A stretch of DNA of 64,000 nucleotides from positions 3,018-67,017 of the forward strand of contig CAJJDP010000117.1 in assembly GCA_905182995.1 (NCBI GenBank). The letters are read 5' to 3'. Numbering within the stretch: the stretch's first letter is position 1; every line of letters begins with the position of its first letter. Both the position numbers and the translations under genes were made by a program. Under the pieces are notes generated by a model that saw only the letters and a list, made by a program, of their open reading frames with translations, had not been told where the DNA came from and searched no databases. Positions 12,496 through 25,300 of the stretch are shown here, piece by piece. This DNA comes from Paramecium octaurelia. Taxonomy: Eukaryota; Ciliophora; Oligohymenophorea; Peniculida; Parameciidae.

Positions 12496-13345
12496 AAATT
12501 TTTGTAGAGGATGTTGAAGAATATTTGTAAAAGTTTGGTTTAGCATTTTATGCGCAGACAATGTTTTCTTAAAGGTTATTACATTCTGAACAAATGAAGC
12601 ACCAAAAAACTTTGATTTAAATGGAAAATTAATGAAGGCAATCAAATCTGTTATTTTGAAATACAATTACATTACAGAATTACATGTGGAGAGAGCGAAT
12701 AAAGTTAATTCAAATGTTTTCTCAGATGCGATTATTAATAAATTTTTTAAAAATCAACTTTATTAATGGAGATGAAAAATAATAATAATGATCTGTCATA
12801 TGGTTATAAAATTATAAGGAAGAAACGCATCAATAGGCTTGATTGAATAAATGTAAGCAACATTGATTAAATAGGAGTTGATTTACAAGAAATTAACCCT
12901 TCAAATCTAATATTTTAGTATTATACAATGCTGCCTTTGGGAAATACCTTAGATGAGATTAATAAAATTAGATAAAAGAATTGGAAACATGGTGCAGCCA
13001 GTAGCAATAAATCTTAGGAATTGAGGATGATAACCTACCTGATAAAAATTGGCTCATTGACGTAATTTCCATAGTTAATTAAGAAAAAGAAATATTTTAA
13101 TCATATGAAGATTTCGATAGAATAATTTACAAGGGATGAATTGTAATAATTTCTTAATAAGCAATTAAAACTTATGAAAACACTTAATACAACTTTAAGA
13201 AGATCTAAGAAAATGATATTTTTAATAAGAAATTCAGAATAACTTAGATAAAATAAAATCAAATTCGGAAGTTAAAATGTGCCAAGCAAGGATTGGATAA
13301 AAAGAAAAAGGAAGCTGAAAAGATTAAGGAAAAATGAAATAATCA
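12496..13345 (+). pseudogene. unidentified broken coding region
   Basis: Several plus-strand blocks read like protein but in different frames: about 12508-12640 (contains KFGLAFYAQTMFSQRLLHSE), 12620-12770 (contains GKLMKAIKSVILKYNYITEL), 12890-13020 (contains YYTMLPLGNTLDEINKI), 13020-13130 (contains DDNLPDKNWLIDVISIV), and a basic C-terminal block to a TGA near 13336 (ends KKKKEAEKIKEK). Some of the frame changes could be mini-introns, but TGA codons and unpaired shifts suggest decay. The order of blocks loosely suggests a kinase-like protein, without the catalytic motifs needed to say so. Confidence 0.35.
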
Positions 13346-13979
13346 TCATCTCTAAATCTCTGGTTCTATTAATTAGACTAAATTTCTGGTTCTATTAATT
13401 AAATTGTCATTCGATAGGTGAAAGTGGTCATTAGGATGTAATAAATTCTTTTGGTTTATATATGATTTTTGAAAAAGAAATCAATTATAAAATACTTCTA
13501 TAATTATAATTTATGATTCAATTAGTTTTTAGATAAAATATAATGATCAAAAACTAATTAAGCAAATTAACTAGAAATTTATTTTAGAAAAGGTGTTTTA
13601 TTTTCTACCATTATATTTTTTTCTTTATAACAAGAATTCTGTTGAATAGTTTCATTATTCTTAGGCTTAATTGATTTTTTAAACATTAAATCTCTAAAAT
13701 TGTTAAATATAAGGTTATATATGATTTAAGAAGTAGATGGCATGGATTGAGAAAAAAAGTGAATACTTATATGTTGTATTATTTCAATTATGATATATTT
13801 ATCAAATGACTTATTTGATGTAAAATCTTGTGTTCAAAATGCATATTTTCATGGAAAATATAGTTACGAAAGAAAATTATTATTAAGTTAAACTGTGAAA
13901 TTAAACTTCATAAAAAAAGCAATGCTTTAGGTTAGATATTATACAAATTATTTGATGGACTAAGGTAAAATAACTTAAG
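13346..13979. other. no supported gene
   Basis: AT-rich spacer. It holds a short imperfect tandem copy near 13360-13400 (a phrase ending in TTCTGGTTCTATTAATTA repeated twice). Nothing else was seen. Confidence 0.35.
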
Positions 13980-14400
13980 AGAAGAATCTGAAATAAAATC
14001 AAAATCGAAAAGTTCAAATTAAAACTTAAATTCAGAGAAGTTATTAAATAATAGAGACCATTTATAAGGTTTTAAAGGGCTGTTGATTAATAATGTTCAA
14101 GTAAAATTTTGAGGAATGATTTGATGAAGCAATTAAACTTAATCCGAAAAATGATAATAGGGCATATGTTGATAAAGTAGTATCTAAGTTATAGCAGGGG
14201 CCGCATTATAATAAAACTTATTAAACCCAAGGCTGAAGTTGAATAAAACTTATTCGAACAAGTTGATTTATAAATAGAAAATTAAGCCATTCTGCAGGAT
14301 ATAATTCAAATTGACTCTAAATTTTATAGGTTTTCATAGTATCTAGATGACTTGATCCTCTAATTTGGAGATGCACATACGAAACATAGAACTTGAATCA
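13980..14400 (+). pseudogene. TPR remnant
   Basis: Around 14125-14180 the plus strand reads FDEAIKLNPKNDNRAYVDK, a textbook tetratricopeptide helix pair, but a TGA lies three codons before it in the same frame. Downstream, about 14218-14400, a different frame reads as a polar helical segment (QAILQDIIQIDSKFY). Only one TPR is present and no exon of 102 nt can be drawn, unlike the intact TPR genes at 15.1 and 36.9 kb. Most likely the tail of a decayed member of that family. Confidence 0.45.
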
Positions 14401-15138
14401 GCTTATAACTTTTAATCTGTATTTGATTTTTGTACCATATTGATTGACCATATATAAATTGATGAAGTCTGACACACATTTAGAAACTGTTTCTAAAATT
14501 TGAAGAAATTTAGAGCATAAGTATTACATTTGAATGAACAGATAATTGTTTTTATTCTTTTCAATGGCTACCATTGAATTATTAGTATCAATAGCAATAA
14601 CATTAAAGGAATGATATTAAAAAAAAGTGCTATTTCTAACCAATAAGTTGGGATGAATGTATTTTAGTGTTTTATTGATTATCTATTGATTGAATGAAAG
14701 AATATGATACAAACTAATCTGATTATAGAATTTATTTTAATTGTCATCACATTTATGTTATTTTTTGAATAAATTTATCGTTAAATAAATCACTTAGTAA
14801 GATTTTCATTATAAGAATGCTCATTAGTCTGAAATTGAGATTTTACTTTTATGTAAGAATTTATTTTTCTGTTTTTGATTTCTTATTTACATATTCCAGT
14901 TTTTAGGGAAAAATTTGAGATTAGTATATGTGTTGCATTGGTTTAATATATTTAAAGTATTAAGTTTAAATATAGGTTTAAAATAATGTTGACATTCCAC
15001 TCTTAAAAACACAAACAAATTTATTGATAATTTTATTTTTTATTTTCCTTTATAAATTTGAATTTATAAGCTAGTTACACGTATGTATAAAAATATTGTA
15101 GATTAGAATTAAAAATTCTATATTTATTCAAAAATTCA
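14401..15138. other. no supported gene
   Basis: AT-rich spacer upstream of the B-box/TPR gene. It presumably holds that gene's promoter, but no motif could be singled out. Confidence 0.4.
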
Positions 15139-16639
15139 ATGTTTAATACATAAAAGGCTTAGAATTGTTAACTTCACAAATCTTAAATTTGTATAGGGTT
15201 TTGCATTTCGAAAAATTGTCCTTCAAATTCTTTCTATTGTTAAAAATGTTTAGAACAAGATCATGGGGATCATAGAGAGAGCTGCAAAGAATTTGGACTA
15301 ATAACAAAGGACTTCTCCAATTTAATCAAAGAAAAAAAGAATAACTTAGACAAGGTCAAAGTCAAATAAATTGAACTTCACTAATTGGGCAGATATTAAA
15401 TTTATGCCTATGAAAGGCAAATAGATGAACTGAGAAACATTTAAAGATACTTTTCGAAGTAAAAATATAGATGTTTGTCAAATACAGAAATCAAAATCTT
15501 AAAACAATAATTTTCCCCTGATTAATAACTAGAGGATTGTAAAATTTAGCAAGGTTTAGAGAATGAACTAGTTTAAATGGAACAACTAATTTAATCCTTA
15601 GAATTAATAAAGAAGGATTGCTTAATAAATAGAAAATATCAATTAATAAGTATTCTTAGCGATATCTATTTTTAGAGTATATAAAGAGATGGCTTTCTAT
15701 AGGTGGTTATATGTGCCTTTCAATTATTATCAGTATGATTTTTACTTATTTTTTTCTTCTTTTGACATTTGCAATGCTTTGGATATATCTTGAAACTGAG
15801 GAGTAACTTAGATTTTTTATTAAGGCAAAAACAACCAATCAAAAATAAATCTTTTTTAGAACCAATCATAGACTAAACTCAGTATTTTACCCAAGGTAAT
15901 AAATTTAATATTACTTAAGCTAATGATTTATATCTGAAGGAAAAGTATAGAGAAGCAATTATTTATTATAATAAGGCAATTCATTTACGACAGGATAATG
16001 CATCCATATACTTTTATAAAGGTAGTTGATAACAATTAAATTATAGGAAATGCTCTAGCCAAATTATAATATTTTGAGCTCGCAGTTCAAAATTATAATA
16101 AAGCTTTGAAAATAAATTCTGAAAACGATGCCGTATATATGAATAAAGGTATTCATTGTATTTCAAAGCAGGGTATGCGCTAATTTAATTGAACCGTTTT
16201 AATTAGGCTATTGATTGTTATGATTTGGCTATAAGAATAAATTTTCATAATGATGAGGCCTACTACAATAAAGGTAACTTTATTAATAATATCATTAATA
16301 AAATATTAGGTAGAGTCTTACATTAAGTTGAACGTTATCTTGAAGCTATAGAATCATATAATAAAGCGATCAATATAAATCCTAATAATCAGCACTATTA
16401 TAATAGTAAAGGTTACTAAATGAACATTAATTATAGGATTAACATTACATAACCTTAAAGAATATCGTTAAGCTTTACAATCTTATGATTTTGCACTTAA
16501 AGTTTCAATAAATCATGAAATAATAGCAAATAAGAGTATTGTTTAATAAAATTTAGATAATTCATTATTGAATTTAGATAAATTTGACAAAGCCTAAGAA
16601 TTCAAGAATTAGGATACATTGTTGGAAATAAGAAAATGA
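15139..16639 (+). CDS. B-box zinc finger, transmembrane and TPR protein
   Basis: Intact eight-exon gene, 439 residues, ATG 15139 to TGA 16637-16639. The N-terminus holds a Cys/His-rich B-box-like finger (C and H spaced through residues 8-50, with FYCQKCLEQDHGDH), then about 110 residues of charged coiled coil. Exon 2 encodes one strong membrane span (SIIISMIFTYFFLLLTFAML). The C-terminal half is a run of about five TPRs ending in a short charged tail. Introns are 15650-15675, 15803-15824, 15896-15919, 16022-16046, 16149-16171, 16274-16309 and 16412-16436, 22-36 nt. The four central TPR exons are each exactly 102 nt (34 codons), cut in phase 1 at a Lys-Gly codon. Family knowledge suggests a membrane-anchored protein-binding scaffold; partners are unknown. 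A related gene without the clear membrane span lies at 35.6-37.0 kb. Confidence 0.85.
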
Positions 16640-18385
16640 TACATTATAATTATTTTGAATTAAAGAATTAGCATTTATAGCCAGATTATTTTCATGATTT
16701 AAATAGCATTCTCAAAATTATTTAGTTTCTCTTTGGAAGTAAAAATAAATAGGATGCTTATTCATAATAAATCGTTTTAAAGAATAGCTCAAATTATCTC
16801 CACTTATTTTTTATGATACAGTATCTATTTTCCATCATTTTTCAGTTTTTTTCTAATTAATTAAGCTAGAATTGATATTTAATTCAATAAATATTATTCT
16901 AATTATGGATGTTCATTTTAATAACTAAGATTCTTAATTCTATTAAATTATTTATAAGATAATGTTGTATTGAATTAAAATCTTAATACTTAACAGATAT
17001 TTTTCATATACATTTTATTATGAATTATTAAAATTATTGTAAAACTAATGATCACAATCTAAATTAGTAATATAGATACGCGTTATTAAAATTCAATTTT
17101 ACTTTATTTGATATTATTTAATTTCTAATTTTACTAAATTTACTTACAAAAGTATCTACAGATATATAAAAATATTGATGTGATTCTTTTTAAGGATTAA
17201 AAATAATATAGAATATCCTTGTGTTTAAAATAAGGTATTGCCAAGACTTTCTTTATTCCGTTTTTAAAAAGAATGAAATTTTAGTAAATTAAGAAGAAAT
17301 GGGAGAAGTTGAATTTCATCACATTATAATTTATCACTAATTGTATTTGAGTAAATTTTTGTTGTTACTTTTAGTTCTAATTTTAAATTAGATTTATCTA
17401 TTTAATATTAATTGATTCTATATTATAGTAGCACTGTATAATTGTAAACAACTAAACATACAGTGATTTCATTCAATATAAACTCAGTTTATACAAATTT
17501 ATTTAATTAATCAAAATACATTTATTTGAATTGTTTTAACTTCAAAAATTTTGATGCTTAGAATTAATCCTTATCTTTATTAAAACTTGGCGGAGAATTC
17601 CAACTAATAAATGATCAACTCTAAATTGATTTACTTATTTTATGTTACTTTACAATACTTAAAAAAAATCTTAGATTTATATTAATAGAAACAGATTTAC
17701 ACAAAAAAAAAAGTAATTAAAAAATATTATTTAATCAAAATCAAATATGAGTGATATAAAGTTTTTGTTCACCATCTGCCTTTAAATAATACATATGGGA
17801 ATCAAGTTCTCACTAATACTGAGTCTGAGAAAATTAGCTTGGATAATAATTGGCTATAAATTTAAATTATCTGTATAAATAATTTAAGAGGATATTAAGA
17901 TTGTTTATAGTGCGATTAATAATTTCTTTCATTTTTGAAAAAAAATGTAACAATAACTGATATTTTCATCATATGGTAGTTAAGTTCACATATGTGTATA
18001 TAATTGAAAGCAGTTTCAAAATATAAGTAGTGCAATTCTTTTTTTAATAATTAAAATATTTTCAATATAAATTTTAATAGAAATAGTCAATGTAAATGAG
18101 TTGTAATTAAGCTGATCATTGAAATCAATCAATAATTGGGATTGCATAGATATTACATGCCAAAATTTCAGACCTTATTATAATTGTTGCTTGCCTCTCC
18201 ATGCCAAAAATCTTCAGATGCTAGCCCCTGGAATCTTATAAATGAATAGGTTTAGTAAAGAATCCTAAGGAATCATCATGTTTAAAACAATATACAAAAT
18301 TTAAAAGTCTCTCTAAATGGATTTTACTTACAAAATCAAAATTTAATGATGAAAAAACCTGTAACAATTTCACTTCATTTTAATT
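16640..18385. other. no supported gene
   Basis: A 1.7-kb AT-rich spacer between the 3' end of the B-box/TPR gene and the 3' end of the minus-strand WD-like gene. A GC-richer patch near 18170-18240 has no open frame of note. Nothing else was seen. Confidence 0.4.
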
Positions 18386-21202
18386 TCAATGAATAAAGTA
18401 AGTTCCTTCATAATTTGGACATGCTTTCAATTGCTAGCTAGATTTGACCATTTCAATGACTCTCTATAATAGTATAGTTTTCTCAGAAATAAAGATAGAA
18501 ACCTTTTCTCTTAGAAGAATAATTGTTTTTATGGAAGCATATTTCACTAACATTTTTGAGAATATTAGGTATATACTTAGAATCCATTAGTCCTTATTCT
18601 TTTTTGTGTACTTAAGAAAATATTCTAGACAATCTTTAATCTTCTCTTATCTAAACATTTCTAGAACCCCATTAAGTTAATATACATCAATATATTTTGT
18701 TGAAGCTAATATCTCATAAAAATCTTCTTTTCGTTTTTAACATATCTCTATTTCGAAATATATCTCTCTCTCTTTCATTACCTTATTTAACTTTACATAA
18801 AAGGATTTAACCTCTTAATACCATAAATTCTTTTTCACCTCTAGATTCTTTAATAAGAATCTTTCTAAACATTCCAATCATCTAAAGTTTTTCCTATTTT
18901 AGTATTTGTCAACTCTTCTGGATTTATTATTAATGATTTTAGATATGATTAGTCTTCCCTTTCTATCATATCCTAGATTTATTCTATGATTCAGGTTTTG
19001 TAGTATAAAACCAAAAATAAAAATCGTCAAATTTCAATATTTTAAATGTGAATGAATTGCTTTCATCATATTCATAATCTAATATAATTCTTTAAGTTGA
19101 ATCACGAGTTATAAATGTATTGAAAAAACAGAAATATTATTTTCGAAAGGCTAATCAAAAAGAATTTAAATTATTAATATTAGCAAATATTTCTTTAAGC
19201 TATGATGCTCAAAGTTTTAATTTATAACTTAATTTATTATCGTATAATCTCATAGTAATATTTCTTGTAAATATATCTTAGAAACTTTCGGAAGCATCAT
19301 CATCTCCTTGTATTTCAATTTCAGTTCCTCTAATAAAGTCAAAAATCAACCTTTTTTTTCTCATTTCACTCTAGCTATCGCTATCAATCCCTACTGAAAC
19401 CTAATTATGATTGGTTTCTTTGCAACTCCTTAAAGCCACAAAAGAGAGAAAATATGAATCTTTCTAATGATAACCATAAACTTTGGAATAATAATTAGCC
19501 CCCTATATCGATCTAATTAACTTGCCTCTTGAAACATCTAGCAGAGCAACTTATGTCGAATTGGAATCAGCCATAACAACAAACGCCTTTTTAAATGTGT
19601 ATTATGGAGGTAAATATTGATTATACAAATATGATTTTACTGTTTTACAATTGCTTCTAATTCTAGAAACAATATAGCGGCCTATATCATCTACAACAAG
19701 TACCATTGAATCACTAAGTAGAGTGAGAGCAATAAAAGAACCAGACAAATCGATTGGTCCCACATTAATTCTATAGATTTATTTCTTTGATTTATCAATA
19801 GTGCCATCTTAATTCAAAGGTGATTGATGTATTTTGCAATAATTAGTTATATAAAACAAACAACCAGATTAGGCATCGTAATCTATTTTTCTAACTGAAC
19901 GATGCAACTTAATGATTTTTTCTTCTTATATTCCATTCTTAAGATTCAATATTAAGAATCTTGATTTCTCCTCATTTTTTGTAATATTGATGAAAGCAAA
20001 ATTGCCATCCTTAGAAAATTATGGTTTTTAGTACCCCATAAAAGAAGTCCTGAAAAACACCTTTTTGATATTGGGATTAAATGTATCAATAATGATTATT
20101 CTTTAAGTTTCAATCTTTTATAATAGTTCTACAGCAACACATATAATTATATATCGATGATCTGGACTGATAGTTAAATAAGGAATAAAAAATTTAGAAG
20201 TTTTAGATTCTTGCCATTTTTTCTATTATTCAAAGTCAGAAATGTCATCCAAATGGTAGTCCTTGACATCCAATTTGATTTCTTCGTTTTCATTTATAGT
20301 ATAACAATACTCTATATTCAGGTCCTTTGGAATAGCTAAAAACTGGCATTCGTCATATTCTAGAGTATGATCATTTATAAAGCATGACTTTTAATTGTAT
20401 TGCAATTCATAACCTTGTGCAAATTTGAATGTTAAAGCAATAGTCCCACAAATCTATCTTCCCTCACCATTCAATTTCAATTTCTAATCCCCTCTTTGCA
20501 TTCTATTCAATATTAAATTAGAAATTATATGCTTCTTGTGCCAATATTTTGAACACTAATTATCACTTTCTGTTGAAATTCTATTTATAAACAAATATAA
20601 GCAATTTAATATTAGTTGAATTTTTACTTAAAAATATCAAATTTTATTGCATTTCAAGTACGTACTCAAAAGCAATTAGCAGATCCTATCCCATTAACTT
20701 GTTATTATTTCTAATCCTTTTTTCATCTAAATTTCCTAATTCAAATACTAGCACTTTTAAAGTTAATTCCTGATATTTTTGATTAATATCAAACAATCAA
20801 TGCTTCCAATAGTTTACACCAAGTTTAAACGATTTTCCTTTTCTGATTAAGATCTGTTTCTATTGAGGAATAATCTATTTATTCTTAATCATCAATGATC
20901 CCTAAACACTAATCTAATAGATCCTCTTATCCCTTACAAACTCAAATTACTTTTGAAACAGACAGTTCACATTTAAAGAGAGCATCAGCTCCATTTGAGC
21001 ATGTTTTAAGAAGCAACTTTTTTTTTTTTAATTCTTTGCAATTCTAATTCTAGGGAAAATGAGGGGAGTTCATTAAAATTTCTTTTAGTTCTGACTCATC
21101 AATGTCTATTAATGATTGAAAAATATTTATAAAAGTAGTAAGAAGGTATTATAGTGAATGAATCTAGTTATAAATATTTGACCCAACCTTAGATCCAATC
21201 AT
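18386..21202 (-). CDS. large WD/beta-propeller-like protein with two apparent lesions
   Basis: From ATG 21202 the frame runs through a Cys-containing N-terminal domain (CSNGADALFKCELSVSK, then QCLGIIDDQEQI), interrupted by mini-introns of 18 and 25 nt (near 20930 and 20795). A continuous block of about 420 codons ending near 19211 is rich in beta-strand patterns (FIPYLTISPDHRYIIICV; PIDLSGSFIALTLL; SRGKLIRSIQG), as in a propeller. Reading on needs a 21-nt intron that removes the TGA at 19209. An in-frame TGA then remains at 19157-19155, and near 18975 one base seems to be missing between NKSR and MIEREDQSYLK. After a 23-nt intron near 18885-18863 the last 160 codons are open to TGA at 18388-18386. 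The type is common in Paramecium; the exact role is unknown. It may be a recent pseudogene or carry sequence errors. Confidence 0.6.
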
Positions 21203-21537
21203 ATTCAAGGTTCATCAAAATCTGTATCAATTAATACTTTAGCTTCATTTTACTAAGTAAACAAGACTAATAAATAATGTATCTTAAAAAAAAAAAAAGA
21301 AAATTCTTCTAATAAACTAAGTTATCTATTAAATGATGGACTTATTTATTATTATTAAGATAAGATTCTAAATAATTCTGAATTCTTTAACCGACTTTTA
21401 ACATGGAAATCAAAGCTATTGATGAAATTTAAAGTAATTTTAATTTATTGTTTTCAAGCTAATTTCAGGTTCAAATCAAAATATGATTGAACAAATTTTT
21501 TATTTGGAATGATGCTCTTTATTGACTTTAAGACACT

Positions 21538-21850
21538 TCAAGAGTTTAAAAAATAGATAAGGTAAGTAGTTGATTGGGGAAACAGAACCACCATAGGTTC
21601 AAAAGCATAATTTATTAAAGCAGTTGAAAAATAAATTTAAACTCTTTCTGCTATAACCCTATTTCCATTTGAAATGTAATCCTTAAAATCTGATACCAAG
21701 TTTTCATTTTATCTATTTTAGCATCATTAATTTGTCAACTTTACTATAGAGTTCTTTCTTGCTATCCTTTTCTCTAACTGAATTCCTGGTTAATAATTTC
21801 AAATTCCCCCCTTTTTATTGGATAAAATCACTAAGATTGCAAGATTTAGA
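21538..21850 (-). pseudogene. unidentified coding fragment
   Basis: The minus strand from about 21850 reads KLLTRNSVREKDSKKELY and on to KLMMLKQIK, then a TGA. In another frame it continues ENLVSDFKDYISNGNRVIAE and NYAFEPMVVLFPQSTTYLI to a TGA at 21540-21538. One base would have to be added or removed in a run of four A to join the two. No start and no known domain. It is probably a gene remnant upstream of the WD-like gene; a missed intron is possible. Confidence 0.35.
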
Positions 21851-22364
21851 ACTCATATTACTTTATTATAAAATAAAAAAATTCCTTCAAATACTTAAAT
21901 TTTATTATATCGAAAAAAATTAATTCATATATTAAAGTGAAAATTTTAATTAATGTTTCTAAATAGTCCTTCAACTATGTTCATTTTAATATTCTACAAT
22001 TTTTACAACCTGAATTTGTCTATATTAAACAAACAAGTAGTTGAATCAGTTTAGGTACCAATACTTTATCAGTTTCATTTAATAAAGTGTTAAAAATAAA
22101 ATAAGTTTGTGAAATATTTTCTATTAAGAAAACTTCAATCATTCTTTTGAACTGTTTGATCAATAACAATCGATTTTTTCAAAAAATTCTTGATATATAT
22201 TGATTAGTGGTTGCTTTTGAAAATTATTTTCATATGTATTGTATTTTGCTGTACATAATTTTAATTTTAATTATTATAAATAATTTATATTAATAGAATT
22301 ACATTTACTCTTAATGAGTATAGGATAAGATATGGCATTATTTATTTAATTATTAAAAATAAAA
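21851..22364. other. no supported gene
   Basis: AT-rich spacer between the minus-strand fragment and the start of the TLDc gene. It is divergent, so promoters in both directions may be here, but no motif was picked out. Confidence 0.4.
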
Positions 22365-25300
22365 ATGAATATTATAACATCATAAATACAACAATAAAAG
22401 GCAGAGATCTAAGAAATGGTTTGTCAAATACATAAGCGAGAGATAGTCGCTGTAGATCTAGATACATAAGAAAAAGGTAGTTTTTAATACTTGTGTTGCA
22501 ATTGCTTAGTAGAGAAAATGAATAGTAACAAGATATCAACAATTGAATAGACAAAGGATAGAATATAATCTCTAAAGACATAAAGATAAGAAAATAAGAT
22601 TAAAGAGATCCAAGTGAGATTGGATCTCTTCAAAACCATACTAGATTAAATAATGGAGTTTAAATGTAATGTTGAGAATACTTTGGAAAAAATCTATAGT
22701 CAAATAAAAGCCCAAATATTTACAATTTCAAAAGAAAAATAATCTTTATTAGATAATTGTTTAATGTAATATAATTTCTAAGAGGAAGTTAAATCTTTAT
22801 CGGAATTTCTCTCAACAGAGACTTAAGAAAAATAATTAGAAATCTCATAGGATGGGTAATTTATCAATGAAATTGTTAAATAATTTGACCTTATATTTAG
22901 TAGCGCTGCATATTTCTAAACTATTGACACTTTTAAGGATGCCAAATAGAAAATTAGTGAAATTAATGAAAATAACTAGATTGAATTAATATTATTACAA
23001 AATAAAAATAACTAAGTAAAATGTTATCAATATACAAGAAAACCCAAAGTTTAAACAAAATTTTCCCTACTCATGATAAGGAAATTATCATGATTGATAT
23101 AGATAGTAAAAATAAAAAAATAGAAGAGAGATTTGTCTGCGTTGATTGCATTAGTGATCATCCCAATTGTTAATATAGAACCATTGAGAAAATTAATTAG
23201 CAATGGAATCATACAAAGAAGCAGTAGGATAGACTACTTTCTGAGCTAAAAATTAAAAGGCAAGAAAAATAGGAAAAACTAAACTAATAGATTGCAATAA
23301 TGAGAAAAAATTACAACTAATAACTTAATGAAATCAGTGAAAAATTAATAACAGAATTTTCTCTACCACCAACAAGCAAGCCCATTGAGATTAATAAAAT
23401 TAAATAAACCTCTCTACAATAATTAAGTAATGAGGAATTACTTTCAAATATTAATTAAATTCTTTAAAATGATTAAGAAAATATGGTATAAGATTCAAAG
23501 ATTGAATATTTGAAATCCAAAGACACTCTATTTTAAAAAGAGATCTAAAGCAGATTAGAGCATTTAAAATAACATGAGTAATTAGATATTTAAGAATCTA
23601 TTAATATTTTACAGGACATATAAAGTATTCAAACAATTTTATTTTTAGACGACAACCAAATCCAAGGAATTGTGTAATTATAATAATAAATTTATGAGAG
23701 TACAAAAACAAATTAAGTATCATTAATCTACAAAGAAGATTTAGATGAACTCATAAATTCTTCAAAATATATATATTGTTAAAAGAGCTTACTAAATGAA
23801 TCAATACAGAAATTTTAAGAACACCTTTCAAAAATAAAAACGTTTGAGAGTAAAATGCAATAAAGTCCAGATANAATTGAATAGACAAAGGATAGAATAT
23901 AATCTCTAAAGACATAAAGATAAGAAAATAAGATTAAAGAGATCCAAGTGAGATTGGATCTCTTCAAAACCATACTAGATTAAATAATGGAGTTTAAATG
24001 TAATGTTGAGAATACTTTGGAAAAAATCTATAGTCAAATAAAAGCCCAAATATTTACAATTTCAAAAGAAAAATAATCTTTATTAGATAATTGTTTAATG
24101 TAATATAATTTCTAAGAGGAAGTTAAATCTTTATCGGAATTTCTCTCAACAGAGACTTAAGAAAAATAATTAGAAATCTCATAGGATGGGTAATTTATCA
24201 ATGAAATTGTTAAATAATTTGACCTTATATTTAGTAGCGCTGCATATTTCTAAACTATTGACACTTTTAAGGATGCCAAATAGAAAATTAGTGAAATTAA
24301 TGAAAATAACTAGATTGAATTAATATTATTACAAAATAAAAATAACTAAGTAAAATGTTATCAATATACAAGAAAACCCAAAGTTTAAACAAAATTTTCC
24401 CTACTCATGATAAGGAAATTATCATGATTGATATAGATAGTAAAAATAAAAAAATAGAAGAGAGATTTGTCTGCGTTGATTGCATTAGTGATCATCCCAA
24501 TTGTTAATATAGAACCATTGAGAAAATTAATTAGCAATGGAATCATACAAAGAAGCAGTAGGATAGACTACTTTCTGAGCTAAAAATTAAAAGGCAAGAA
24601 AAATAGGAAAAACTAAACTAATAGATTGCAATAATGAGAAAAAATTACAACTAATAACTTAATGAAATCAGTGAAAAATTAATAACAGAATTTTCTCTAC
24701 CACCAACAAGCAAGCCCATTGAGATTAATAAAATTAAATAAACCTCTCTACAATAATTAAGTAATGAGGAATTACTTTCAAATATTAATTAAATTCTTTA
24801 AAATGATTAAGAAAATATGGTATAAGATTCAAAGATTGAATATTTGAAATCCAAAGACACTCTATTTTAAAAAGAGATCTAAAGCAGATTAGAGCATTTA
24901 AAATAACATGAGTAATTAGATATTTAAGAATCTATTAATATTTTACAGGACATATAAAGTATTCAAACAATTTTATTTTTAGACGACAACCAAATCCAAG
25001 GAATTGTGTAATTATAATAATAAATTTATGAGAGTACAAAAACAAATTAAGTATCATTAATCTACAAAGAAGATTTAGATGAACTCATAAATTCTTCAAA
25101 ATATATATATTGTTAAAAGAGCTTACTAAATGAATCAATACAGAAATTTTAAGAACACCTTTCAAAAATAAAAACGTTTGAGAGTAAAATGCAATAAAGT
25201 CCAGATAATTTAGTTTTTACAAACATATAAAAGTAAATCAATGAATATAAGAATAAATTTGAAAAAGACTTTAGTTAGTTTATGAAGTTTTGTGAAATAG

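Noticed and set aside
23021-23100. ATG at 23021 as the start of a separate second B-box gene
   Set aside because: It lies inside a 23-nt GT-AG segment whose removal joins both B-box parts in frame. Keeping it as a start would leave the first part without a sensible end.
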